In this document: one piece after another, positions 39,182-47,509 of the stretch
Layout of the letters: the number at the start of each line of letters is the position of its first letter
Position numbering within the stretch: the first letter of the stretch is position 1
Assembly (NCBI GenBank): GCA_963808775.1
Contig: CAWEGR010000003.1
Span: 372,001 to 436,000 of the forward strand
Length of the DNA: 64,000 nucleotides
Source of the DNA: JACVRW01 sp963808775
GTDB lineage: Bacteria; Actinomycetota; Thermoleophilia; Solirubrobacterales; Thermoleophilaceae
Direction: 5' to 3'
Made by a program: the position numbers and the translations under genes
Notes under the pieces: generated by a model
What the model was told of the DNA's origin: nothing
Database searches by the model: none
What the model saw: only the letters and a program-made list of their open reading frames with translations

Positions 39182-40012
39182 CGGCGCCAGCGCTCGGTGC
39201 GGCCCACCTCGTTGAACGTGTAGAGGTGGAAGCCGACCACGCCTGAGGTCGGAGCGGTCACCGTCGGCTCGAGCGCTCGCAGCAGGCGGTCCGGCTTGAA
39301 CTGCCTCGTCAGGAGGCGCGACATCCAGCCGCGGTGGTGGCCGAGGAAGCGCGCCGACTCGCCGAGGCCGATCTTCATCGAGATGCGCACGAGCTTCGCG
39401 TAGTCGACGACGCCCGGGCATGCCGATCCAGATCGGCAGCTCGGTGCCGCGCTCGCGCACCGCCCCGATCCACCAGGCGATCGTCTCCGTGTCGAAGCAG
39501 AGCTGGCTCACGATCTCGGTCGCGTGCGGCGCCTTCGTGAACATCGCGCTGATCGTTTCCTCGTCCGAGATCAGGTGGTGGCTCTCGGGGTAGCCCGTGA
39601 TCCCGACGCGGTCGAAGCTCTCGCGCAGCGGGCCCATGGCGGCGAGCAGCTCGGCGGCGCCGTGGAACTCGCCGGCCGCCTCCGCCGCGTCGCCGGCGGG
39701 GACGAACAGCTCGTGGACCCCCGCGTCGCGCAGGCGCGCGAGCACCTCGTGCAGGTGGGCGCTGTCGCGCACGAGCCGGGCGGACAGATGCGGAACGACC
39801 GTGTAGCCCTCCCGCGAAAGCCGCTCGCCGAGCGCGAGCGTCGCCTCGAGCCCCTTGCGCGGTGAGGCCGTCACGGTCACGCGCGCGGGCGGGTCGAGAT
39901 GGGCGCGCACCTCGTCCTCGATGCCGTCGAGCGGGAGGATCTCGAAGCGCGGGCGCCTGAGCAGCTCAGCCATAGCCGCCGAACCGCTCCTCAGCGCTGC
40001 GGGCTCGCCCAT
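39148..40012 (-). CDS. metF: Methylenetetrahydrofolate reductase (one frame change near 39412)
   Basis: This FAD enzyme interconverts methylene-THF and methyl-THF. In this locus it would run toward oxidation of methyl-THF produced by the corrinoid system. Family segments are ARVTVTASPRKGLEATLALGERL, YTVVPHLSARLVRDSAHLHEVLARL, GYPESHHLISDE, ATEIVSQLCFDTETIAWWI and LPIWIGMPG. A CGCG-to-CG contraction near 39412 splits it; correction gives MPGRVVDYAKLVRISMKIGLG. Length is about 288 residues from 40012, or 275 from ATG 39973. It is divergent from the GntR gene, with a TGATATATCA site between them. Confidence 0.87.
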
Positions 40013-40014
40013 GC

Positions 40015-40024
40015 TGATATATCA
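40015..40024. promoter_or_regulatory. TGATATATCA palindrome, copy 2 (between metF and gntR)
   Basis: This second exact copy of the palindrome lies 2 bp from the more distal metF start and 18 bp before the gntR ATG at 40043. Autoregulation of GntR-family genes through a short palindrome next to the start is common. This copy ties the motif to the GntR protein. Confidence 0.65.
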
Positions 40025-40042
40025 GGGTACCATTGACCGGGC

Positions 40043-40717
40043 ATGGCGATCGGGGAAGCCACACCCGGCTCGAGCGACGGCGGCCTCGTGGCCGAGCGGG
40101 CGTACTTCGAGCTCCGCGACCGCATCGTGACCCTCCAGCTCGGCCCCGGCAGCGTTCTGCGCGAGGACGAGCTGATGCGCGACATGGACATCGGCCGCAC
40201 CCCGCTGCGCGAGGCGGTCAAACGGCTCGCGCTCGAGAACCTCGTGGCGGTCCAGCCGCGCCGCGGCACATTCGTGTCGGAGGTCGACGCGGCGGACATC
40301 GTGAACATCACGGAGGTGCGCGCGGAGCTCGAGGCCTACGCGGCCGAGCTCGCGGCGGTCCGCATGAACGACGAGGAGCGCGCCGCCGCCGAGGCGCTGC
40401 TGCACGAGGTCGACGAGCTCGACCGTCCCGACGACCAGAACTGGCTGATGCGCTTCGACGAGCGCATCCACCGCTTCACGTGGGACGCCTCGGGCAACCC
40501 GTACCTGGCCGAGACGCTCGAGCGCTACTTCACCCACTCGCTGCGGATCTGGTACCTCGTGCTCGACCGCGTGCCGAACCTCGGCCACGCCGTGCACGAC
40601 CAGGTCCAGCTCGTCCAGGCGCTGCTCGACCGCGACGGGGACCAGGCGCGCATCGTCATGCGCGAGCACGTGCTCGCCTTCCAGCGCGAGATCCTCGCGG
40701 CGTTCAGCCGCGGCTGA
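40043..40717 (+). CDS. GntR-family (FadR/FCD) regulator, predicted master of the betaine C1 regulon
   Basis: This regulator of 224 residues has the GntR winged helix (YFELRDRIVTLQLGPGSVLREDELMRDMDIGRTPLREAVKRLALENLV, about residues 21-68). It also has an FCD effector domain (ITEVRAELEAYAAELAA, FDERIHRFTWDASGNPYLAETLERYF, with Asp/His residues that bind a metal-ligand pair). It lies 18 bp after one TGATATATCA site. Two other exact copies precede the dimethylglycine dehydrogenase operon and the betaine transporter. The effector is probably a betaine-pathway carboxylate, by inference. Its tail overlaps the exonuclease gene by 14 bp. Confidence 0.9.
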   Translation: MAIGEATPGSSDGGLVAERAYFELRDRIVTLQLGPGSVLREDELMRDMDIGRTPLREAVKRLALENLVAVQPRRGTFVSEVDAADIVNITEVRAELEAYAAELAAVRMNDEERAAAEALLHEVDELDRPDDQNWLMRFDERIHRFTWDASGNPYLAETLERYFTHSLRIWYLVLDRVPNLGHAVHDQVQLVQALLDRDGDQARIVMREHVLAFQREILAAFSRG

Positions 40718-41336
40718 CCGGCCCCGGCGGGTGCCAGAGGCCGAACGCCTGGACCTGGCGCTCCGCGCCGGTGAGGGCGCGCACGGAGCCGAGCCCGAGC
40801 CCCTCGAGGTGGGTCGCGAGGGCGAGGAACAGCTGCGCGGTCGTGAGCGCGTCCCCCTCCGCAACATGCGGACGATGAAGCGGCATGCCGAGGCCGCGCG
40901 CGATCTGCGCGAGCGTGCCCGCCCCCGGGTCGCCCTCGCCGCGCTGCACGCAGAGCAGCCGCCAGAGCTGCGCGGTGTCGACCATGCGCCGCGGCAGCCG
41001 CATCCCGAGCGCTCCGAGGAAGGAGCGCTCGACCCACGCGTGGTGGACGACCGGGATGCGCCCGTCGAGCGCCCGCGCGAGCGGCTCGAGCGCCTCGGGC
41101 GCGTGCGGCGCCGCGGCGAGGTCGCTCGTCCGCAGGCCGTGGATCTCGACCGACGCCGGGGCCGGCGGGTTGCGGGGCCGGACCAGACCGTGCACCGCCT
41201 CCCCGGCGGCAATGCGACCCTCCTCGACGGGGAACGCGGCGAACGAGACGACCTCGTCGCGCTTCGGATCGAGCCCGGTCGTCTCGAGGTCGACCACGAC
41301 GAACGGCGCGGCTCGCCACGAGGACGACGCCTTCAC
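40704..41336 (-). CDS. DnaQ-like 3'-5' exonuclease domain protein
   Basis: This protein of 210 residues starts at GTG 41336. The exonuclease motifs are ExoI VVVDLETTGLDPKRDEVVSF (the DxE acids), ExoII VHHAWVERSFLGA and ExoIII with HRPHVAEGDALTTAQL (His and Asp). Such free-standing DnaQ domains are commonly encoded after a cNMP/CBS/DUF294 protein, as here, and their substrate is uncertain. The start overlaps the upstream stop as GTGA. It is a second gene in a two-gene unit and convergent with gntR. Confidence 0.85.
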   Translation of the reverse strand: MKASSSWRAAPFVVVDLETTGLDPKRDEVVSFAAFPVEEGRIAAGEAVHGLVRPRNPPAPASVEIHGLRTSDLAAAPHAPEALEPLARALDGRIPVVHHAWVERSFLGALGMRLPRRMVDTAQLWRLLCVQRGEGDPGAGTLAQIARGLGMPLHRPHVAEGDALTTAQLFLALATHLEGLGLGSVRALTGAERQVQAFGLWHPPGPVSRG

Positions 41337-43171
41337 CGCGGCGCCAGACCGAGCTCGAGCCGGATGCCGCGCTGAACCTTCGCCACCTGGCGGAAGGCCT
41401 CCTTGAGCGAGGTCCTCGTGAGCGGCGCGAGGCTCTTCGGGTCGATCAGGTCGTCGGGCACGCCGCCCGACCTGAGCCGCTCGACCTGGTGCTCCATGCG
41501 CAGGGCGGCCATCAGCTCGTAGGAGTCGCGCAGCAGAGCGGCGTCGCTCGCGCCGAGCCTGCCCGCCCGTTCCGCGGCGTCGAGGCGCGCCCGCGTCGAG
41601 GCGGCGCTCACCCCCGCGGAGAGACCGGCCCAGCGCGCGAGCGACTCGATCGGCTGCAGTCCGCGGCGCTTGATGTCGAGCGCCCCCCGCCGCTCGCCGC
41701 CCCCGTGGAGCACGAACTGGCGCAGGAACCCGGTGGGCGGCCGCTCGGCGAGAGCGGCGGTCGCGAGCCTGATCAGCATGTGCTCGCGGCCGGGCGTGGT
41801 TGCGAACGCGGCGGCGATCCGCTCGGCCGCGGCGGTCGAGCCCCAGACCGCATCGCTCTCGACGACCACGGACAGGAGGATCAGCCCGCGATGCTGGTCG
41901 GGCTCCTCGATCCATCCGCGCGCGGCGGCCTGCCAGCCCTCGAGCGGGCGCGCGAACAACGGGCTCGTGGCCACGGCGCCCTTCTCGTCGGGCTCGAATC
42001 CGCACGCGGCGAGTCCGGCGAGGACCCGCTCCGCCAGGGTGCCCATCGCGGCGCGGATCTCCTCGTCGTCCGGGCCCTCCCACGCGAGGGCGCAGTCGAC
42101 GTCCGAGCTCGGGAACGGCTCGAAGCGGCCGAAGCTCCCCATCGCCAGCCAGGTGAACGGGACGGGCGCGGGGCCGTGCTCGTCGAGCGTGATCTCGATC
42201 AGGCGGCGCGTGACGCTGTCGTGGACGCTCGAGATCGCGCCGCTGACCGCGGCGGCCGGCAGCCCGGCGTCGTGCAGCGCGATCACCGAGTCGGGCAGCT
42301 CCGCGGCCGCCTCGGCCACCTCGGCGAACGACCCCGCGCGGGCAACCGCCGCGCGCAGCCGGAACGGCGCCCGGCGCTCCGATGCCATCAGGTCGACGTC
42401 GTCGAGCACGCCGAGCAGGCGTCGCCTCGCGTCCAGCACCGGCAGATGGCGCACGCCGTGGTCGAGCATCACGAGCAGCGCCTCGGAACCCGTGCGGTCG
42501 GAGCCGATCGTCCAGGCGGGTGCGCTCATCACCTCGCTCAGCGGCGTGTCGGGGCCCGCGCCGGCCGCCACCACCTTGGTGCGGATGTCGCGGTCGGTGA
42601 CGATCCCGAGGCCGTCGCCGAGCTCGACCACCACGCAAGTGACCCCGGCCTCCGCCATTCCGCGCGCCGCGTCCTTCACGCTCGTGCCGGGCGGAAGCAG
42701 CAGCGGCTGCGCGCGGATCAGCTCGTGCACGTGGCGCCCGGCGGTGTCGTGCGTCCGCGCGTCCTCGCGCCCGGCGAGCAGGCGCACCCCCTTGTCCATC
42801 GCGCGCGCTATGAAAGGGACCGAGGCCGGGCGCTCGAGCACCGGCCGGATCGTCTCGGCGGGGAAGCGGTAGAGCAGCGAGTCCTCGGCCGCCCTCGCGA
42901 CGAAGCCGAGGGGCTCCTCCGCCAGCAGCGAGGCGAAGCCGAACATCTCGCCCTCGCCGAGCACGTCGAGCAGTCGGCCGTCCACGAGCAGCTCGACCGA
43001 GCCGCGCCGCACGACCCACGCATACGACGAGGTCGCCTGGGCGCTCTCGAGGATCGGCGCGCGCGCCGCATGGAACTCGATCTGGGCGGCCGCGGACACG
43101 CTCTCGAGCACGTCAGGCTCGAGGCCGTCGAAGGGCGGGTGCTGCTTCAGGAACTCGGCGATGTCGTGCAT
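41333..43171 (-). CDS. cNMP-binding/CBS/DUF294 nucleotidyltransferase-like signalling protein
   Basis: This multidomain protein has 612 residues. A cyclic-nucleotide-binding-like domain (about 10-130; GSVELLVDGRLLDVLGEGEMFG) is followed by a CBS pair (about 150-275; VTCVVVELGDGLGIVTDRDIRTKVV). A DUF294 nucleotidyltransferase-like domain with GSFGRFEPFPSSDVDCALAW and the acidic pair comes next, then a helical C-terminal domain. Such proteins are believed to sense nucleotides and often neighbour membrane transporters. Here the divergent gene is an amino-acid permease, 68 bp away. Confidence 0.87.
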   Translation of the reverse strand: MHDIAEFLKQHPPFDGLEPDVLESVSAAAQIEFHAARAPILESAQATSSYAWVVRRGSVELLVDGRLLDVLGEGEMFGFASLLAEEPLGFVARAAEDSLLYRFPAETIRPVLERPASVPFIARAMDKGVRLLAGREDARTHDTAGRHVHELIRAQPLLLPPGTSVKDAARGMAEAGVTCVVVELGDGLGIVTDRDIRTKVVAAGAGPDTPLSEVMSAPAWTIGSDRTGSEALLVMLDHGVRHLPVLDARRRLLGVLDDVDLMASERRAPFRLRAAVARAGSFAEVAEAAAELPDSVIALHDAGLPAAAVSGAISSVHDSVTRRLIEITLDEHGPAPVPFTWLAMGSFGRFEPFPSSDVDCALAWEGPDDEEIRAAMGTLAERVLAGLAACGFEPDEKGAVATSPLFARPLEGWQAAARGWIEEPDQHRGLILLSVVVESDAVWGSTAAAERIAAAFATTPGREHMLIRLATAALAERPPTGFLRQFVLHGGGERRGALDIKRRGLQPIESLARWAGLSAGVSAASTRARLDAAERAGRLGASDAALLRDSYELMAALRMEHQVERLRSGGVPDDLIDPKSLAPLTRTSLKEAFRQVAKVQRGIRLELGLAPR

Positions 43172-43174
43172 TGG

Positions 43175-43204
43175 TTGACAGGCGTCGTCGGGCCCTGAGA
43201 TATT
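43175..43204 (+). promoter_or_regulatory. Sigma-70-like promoter for permease/aldehyde dehydrogenase operon
   Basis: TTGACA at 43175-43180 is a perfect -35, followed 18 bp later by GATATT at 43199-43204 as -10. The predicted start near 43211 leaves a short leader containing GGGGAGG before the ATG at 43240. It overlaps the 5' end of the divergent DUF294 gene. Confidence 0.5.
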
Positions 43205-43239
43205 CGCGCCCGGACGGAGTCTGCGAAAGGGGAGGCAGG

Positions 43240-44808
43240 ATGGCGACGAGCGAAGCGGGCGAGCACACGGATGAGCTGGCCGATTTCGGCTACAACCAGC
43301 AGCTCGACCGCACGATAGGAAAGTTCGCCAGCTTCGCCGCCGGCGTCAGCTACATCTCGATCCTCACCGGCGTCTTCCAGCTCTTCTACTTCGGCTTCGC
43401 GTTCGGCGGCCCGGCGTACTGGTGGACGTGGCCGATGGTGTTCGTGGGCCAGCTCATGGTCGCCCTCTGCTTCGCGGAGCTCGCCGCCAACTTCCCGGTC
43501 GCCGGCTCGATCTACAACTGGGGCAAGAGGATGGGCAGCGCGACCGTCGCGTGGCTCGGCGGCTGGATGATGCTGACGGCGTCGATCGTGACGATCGCGG
43601 CCGTTGCGCTCGCTTACCAGATCACGCTGCCCGAGATCGATCCCTTCTTCCAGTTCTACGGCGACGGCACGGGCGAGAACGACTTCGCGATCAACGCGGT
43701 CATCCTCGGCACGGTCCTGATCGCCTTCACGACGCTGATCAACGCGCTCGGCGTGAAGCTGATGTCGCGCATCAACAGCTCCGGCGTGTTCATCGAGCTG
43801 ATCGCCGCGGTGGTGCTGATCGTCGCCCTGCTGCTCAGCGCGACGCGCGGTCCTGACGTCGTGTTCGAGACCCATGGCACCGGTGCCGGCCACGACTGGG
43901 GCTACTTCGGCGCGTTCCTGGCAGCCTCGCTCGCCTCCGCCTACGTCATGTACGGATTCGACACGGCGAGCTCGCTCGGCGAGGAGACTCACGAGCCGCG
44001 CAAGACCGCCCCGAAGGCGATCATGCGGGCCGTGATCGCCTCGTTCGTCCTCGGCGGTCTGATCATCCTGTTCGCGATGATGGCCGTGGGCAACATCAAC
44101 GCGCCCGAGATCGGCGAGTTCGGCGGGCTTCAGTACATCATCCTCGACGTCTTCGGCGACACCGTCGGGAAGGTCTTCCTGATCTGCGTGGTGATCGCCG
44201 TGACGGTCTGCTGCCTCGCGGTCCACACCGCGACGATCCGGATGGCCTTCGCCATGGCGCGCGACAACAACCTGCCCGCAGGCGAGAAGCTCGCGAAGAT
44301 CGACCCGAGGCACAAGACCCCGATCATCCCGGCGGTCGTCAGCGGCCTGCTCGCGGTGCTGATCCTCGTCCTGAACATCGGCAACGCGCAGATCTTCACG
44401 GTCATCACGAGCATCGGGATCATCATGATCTACATCGCCTACCTGCTCGTGACGATCCCGATGCTGCGCAAGCGCTTCCGCGGCGAGTGGCCGCCGAAGC
44501 AGGCGGAGGGCAGCACGCTCTTCTCGCTCGGCAAGCTGGGCCTGCCCATCAACCTCCTGGCCGTCGGCTGGGGCATCTTCATGGCCGTCAACCTGGCCTG
44601 GCCGCGCAAGGACGTCTACAACGCGACCGCGCCGTTCCACTGGTACCTCCAGTACGGCGCGATCCTGTTCATCGGCATCGTCTTCTTCGGCGGCCTCGCG
44701 TACTACTGGTTCGTGCAGCGCCACAAGACGGGCGTGCTCGACTCGCACCGCTTCGACTCGGCGTCGCCTGCCGTGGCCGAGGGCGCGATGCCCGAATCCG
44801 CTCCTTGA
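43240..44808 (+). CDS. APC-superfamily amino acid/amine permease
   Basis: This integral membrane permease of 522 residues has 12 predicted helices. The first helix motif is SYISILTGVFQLFYFGFAFGGP, and the consensus amphipathic region near helix 3 and loop 8 (GFDTASSLGEETHEPRKTAPKAI) is typical of the amino acid transporter subfamily. The substrate is likely an amine or amino acid. The start ATG has GGGGAGG 4 bp upstream. It is co-transcribed with the aldehyde dehydrogenase (TTGA overlap), which would oxidise an aldehyde derived from the imported amine. Confidence 0.88.
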   Translation: MATSEAGEHTDELADFGYNQQLDRTIGKFASFAAGVSYISILTGVFQLFYFGFAFGGPAYWWTWPMVFVGQLMVALCFAELAANFPVAGSIYNWGKRMGSATVAWLGGWMMLTASIVTIAAVALAYQITLPEIDPFFQFYGDGTGENDFAINAVILGTVLIAFTTLINALGVKLMSRINSSGVFIELIAAVVLIVALLLSATRGPDVVFETHGTGAGHDWGYFGAFLAASLASAYVMYGFDTASSLGEETHEPRKTAPKAIMRAVIASFVLGGLIILFAMMAVGNINAPEIGEFGGLQYIILDVFGDTVGKVFLICVVIAVTVCCLAVHTATIRMAFAMARDNNLPAGEKLAKIDPRHKTPIIPAVVSGLLAVLILVLNIGNAQIFTVITSIGIIMIYIAYLLVTIPMLRKRFRGEWPPKQAEGSTLFSLGKLGLPINLLAVGWGIFMAVNLAWPRKDVYNATAPFHWYLQYGAILFIGIVFFGGLAYYWFVQRHKTGVLDSHRFDSASPAVAEGAMPESAP

Positions 44809-46244
44809 GCACCCGCATGCACATAGACGGCGAGTGGTGCGACGCCGCGTCGGGCGCCACCGTCGAGGCCACGAGCCCCGCGACGGGGGAATCGCTCGGC
44901 CCGGTCGCCGAGGGCGGCCGCGAGGACGCGCGGCGCGCGATCGCGGCGGCGAACGCGGCGTTCGAGTCGTGGGGCGCCCGCACGGGATTCGAGCGCGCGG
45001 CGTTCATCCACCGCGTGGCCGACGCGATGGAGAGCCGCCGCGACGAGCTCGCGCGCGTCTGCTCGCTCGACCAGGGCAAGCCGCTGAAGGCGGAGGCCGA
45101 GGGCGAGACCGGCGAGATGATCGAGTTCTTCCGCATGGCCGCGGAGGACGCGAAGCGCCTCGAGGGCCGCATCCCGGAGAGCGCCGACCCTGGCCTGCGC
45201 GTTCTGCTCGTGCGCCGGCCGCTCGGCGTGCTCGGGCTCATCACTCCCTGGAACTGGCCCTACACGATGCCCGCGGAGGTGCTCGCCCCCGCGCTCGCCT
45301 GCGGCAACACGGTGGTCTGGACGCCCGCCCCCTCGACGGCCGTCTGCTCGGGCCTGCTCGCCGAGTGCGTCGTCGAGGCCGACCTCCCGCCGGGCGTCTT
45401 CAACTTCGTGCTCGGCCCTGGTCCCGAGGTGGGCGACGAGCTGGCCGTGAACCCCGGCACGCGCGCCGTCGCGTTCACGGGCTCGACCGCGACCGGCATG
45501 ATCGTGTCGCGCCAGGCGGCGGGCAAGACGCAGCTGCTCGAGATGGGCGGCAACGGGCCGTTCGTCGTGATGGACGATGCCGATCTCGCGGCCGCGGCGG
45601 AGGCCGCCCGCGTCGGCGCGTTCCTCGGCGCCGGCCAGAGCTGCTCCGCCGCCGAGCGGCTGCTCGTCCACAACGCCGTCAAGGACGAGTTCGTCGAGCT
45701 CCTGAAGGGCGAGGTCGAGCGCGAGGTGCGGCTCGGCGACCCGTTCGACGACGCCACCACCATGGGCCCGGTCAACAACGAGCCCGGCGCGGCCAAGATG
45801 GACGAGCACGTGGCCGACGCCGTCGAGCGCGGCGCGACCGTGGTGGTCGGCGGGGCGCGGGCGGGCGGCTTCCCGACGGACCTCTACTGGCAGCCGACCG
45901 TCCTCGACGACGTCCCTCCGGACGCGATCGCCGCGACGCAGGAGACGTTCGGGCCGATCGCGCCGGTCCTCGGAATCGACTCGCTCGAGGATGCGATCGA
46001 GCAGACGAACGCCCAGACGTTCGGGCTGATGGCCGCGATCTTCACGAAGGACCTGGCAGCCGGCATGCGCTTCGCGGACTCCGTGCACATGGGTCTCGTG
46101 AACGTCAACGAGACGACGAACTACTGGGAGCTTCACCTCCCCTGGGGCGGACGCGCCCGCTCGGAGAGCGGGATCGGCAGGGTCGGAGGCAACTATCCGA
46201 TGGAGACCCTGACCGAGCTCCAGACCGTCCTGATCCGCGCCTGA
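44805..46244 (+). CDS. Aldehyde dehydrogenase (possible betaine-aldehyde or aminoaldehyde type)
   Basis: This NAD(P)-dependent aldehyde dehydrogenase has about 479 residues from a TTG overlapping the permease stop, or 475 from ATG 44817. Key residues are present: NWPYTMP (catalytic Asn), FTGSTATG (cofactor loop), LLEMGGNGP (general-base Glu in an unusual EMGGN context) and GQSCSAAERLL (catalytic Cys). ETFGPIAPV and the C-terminal region are complete. Context suggests oxidation of an aldehyde from choline or a polyamine. Neither substrate is proven. Confidence 0.88.
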   Translation: MSTRMHIDGEWCDAASGATVEATSPATGESLGPVAEGGREDARRAIAAANAAFESWGARTGFERAAFIHRVADAMESRRDELARVCSLDQGKPLKAEAEGETGEMIEFFRMAAEDAKRLEGRIPESADPGLRVLLVRRPLGVLGLITPWNWPYTMPAEVLAPALACGNTVVWTPAPSTAVCSGLLAECVVEADLPPGVFNFVLGPGPEVGDELAVNPGTRAVAFTGSTATGMIVSRQAAGKTQLLEMGGNGPFVVMDDADLAAAAEAARVGAFLGAGQSCSAAERLLVHNAVKDEFVELLKGEVEREVRLGDPFDDATTMGPVNNEPGAAKMDEHVADAVERGATVVVGGARAGGFPTDLYWQPTVLDDVPPDAIAATQETFGPIAPVLGIDSLEDAIEQTNAQTFGLMAAIFTKDLAAGMRFADSVHMGLVNVNETTNYWELHLPWGGRARSESGIGRVGGNYPMETLTELQTVLIRA

Positions 46245-46295
46245 CGAACCGCCTCGTTAAGCCTCGATAGAGGCTCTGGCGCGATCCATGCGCAC

Positions 46296-46305
46296 TGATA
46301 TATCA
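46296..46305. promoter_or_regulatory. TGATATATCA palindrome, copy 3 (before betaine ABC transporter)
   Basis: The third exact copy lies 9 bp before the ATG of the transporter ATPase gene at 46315. As at 28027, the AT-rich core could double as a -10 element of a leaderless or short-leader promoter. This links uptake to the GntR-controlled C1 genes. Confidence 0.6.
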
Positions 46306-46314
46306 TCGCGCCGA

Positions 46315-47453
46315 ATGAGCGATTCCGGCGCTCAGGACGCCGTTCCGCCGAGGGAGGAGACCGGGGAGACGGGCGACCAGCCCGTGGTGCACGCCGAGGG
46401 CGTGTGGAAGGTCTTCGGCCACCGCGGCAACGACATCATCGGCACACCCGACGCCGAGCTGTCGCGCGCGGACCTGAGGGAGAAGACGGGCTGCGTCATC
46501 GCCGTGCGCGACGTCTCGTTCGAGATCAACCCCGGCGAGGTGTTCGTCGTCATGGGCCTCTCGGGGTCCGGCAAGTCGACCCTCGTGCGCACGCTGATCC
46601 GCCTGATCGAGCCGACCGCCGGGAAGATCCAGATCACCGGCGAGGACGTGATGGCCGCCGACGGCAGCGCGCTCCGTGACCTGCGGCGCCACCGCGTGTC
46701 GATGGTCTTCCAGCACTTCGGGCTGCTCGCCCACCGGCGCGTGATCGACAACGTCGCGTTCGGGCTCGAGATCCAGGGCATCGCCAAGGCCGAGCGCCTC
46801 GCGCGGGCGGGCGAGGTGCTCTCGCTCGTCGGCCTCGAGGACGCGGCGAACCAGTTCCCGGACCAGCTCTCGGGCGGCATGCAGCAGCGCGTCGGCCTGG
46901 CCCGGGCGTTCGCCGTCGACCCCGCGCTCATGCTGTACGACGAGCCCTTCAGCGCGCTCGACCCGCTGATCCGGCGCGACATGCAGGACGAGGTGATCCG
47001 GCTCCAGGCGGAGACGGGCAAGACCATGCTCTTCATCACCCACGACCTGCCCGAGGCGCTCCGCCTCGGCGACCGCATCGCGATCATGCGCGACGGGGCG
47101 ATCGTGCAGCTCGGGACCGGGTGAGGAGCTGGTCGGCTCGCCCGCCGACGACTACGTCGAGAACTTCGTGCGCGACATCCCGCGGACGCACGTGCTGACG
47201 CTGCGCTGGATCATGCGCGACGCGCGCCCGGGCGAGGACGGCACGGGGCCCGAGCTGCCCGTGGGGACCACCGTCAGGGACGCGGTGCCCGTCGTGGCCG
47301 CGACCGACGGCCCGGTGCGCGCGGTCGAGAACGGCCGCACCGTGGGCATCGTCGATCGCGAGAGCGTGCTCGCTGCGATCGCGGGCGGCGAGGGGGGCGG
47401 CTCACGCGCCGGCCCCGGCGACCGCCGCTGCCGCAGGCGAGGCGCGCGCGTGA
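46315..47453 (+). CDS. Glycine betaine/proline-type ABC ATPase (two frame changes)
   Basis: This ATPase of about 380 residues energises the betaine-type importer. Walker A is GLSGSGKSTLV (about residue 85), Q-loop VFQHFGLLAHR, signature LSGGMQQRVGLARAFA, Walker B LMLYDEPFSALDP and switch ITHDLPEA. The long N-terminal insertion before Walker A and the C-terminal CBS-like half (TTVRDAVPVVAATDGPVRAVENGRTVG) match ProV/OpuAA. CCCC-to-CC contraction near 47117 and CGCG-to-CG near 47406 break the frame; correction gives QLGTPGEELVGSP and ends at the TGA 47451-47453. It follows a TGATATATCA site by 9 bp. Confidence 0.88.
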
Positions 47454-47509
47454 GCCGGAGCTCCCGGTGGCGGTAGCGAGCCGCGGACTTCCCGCTCCGG
47501 CGTCTCTAC

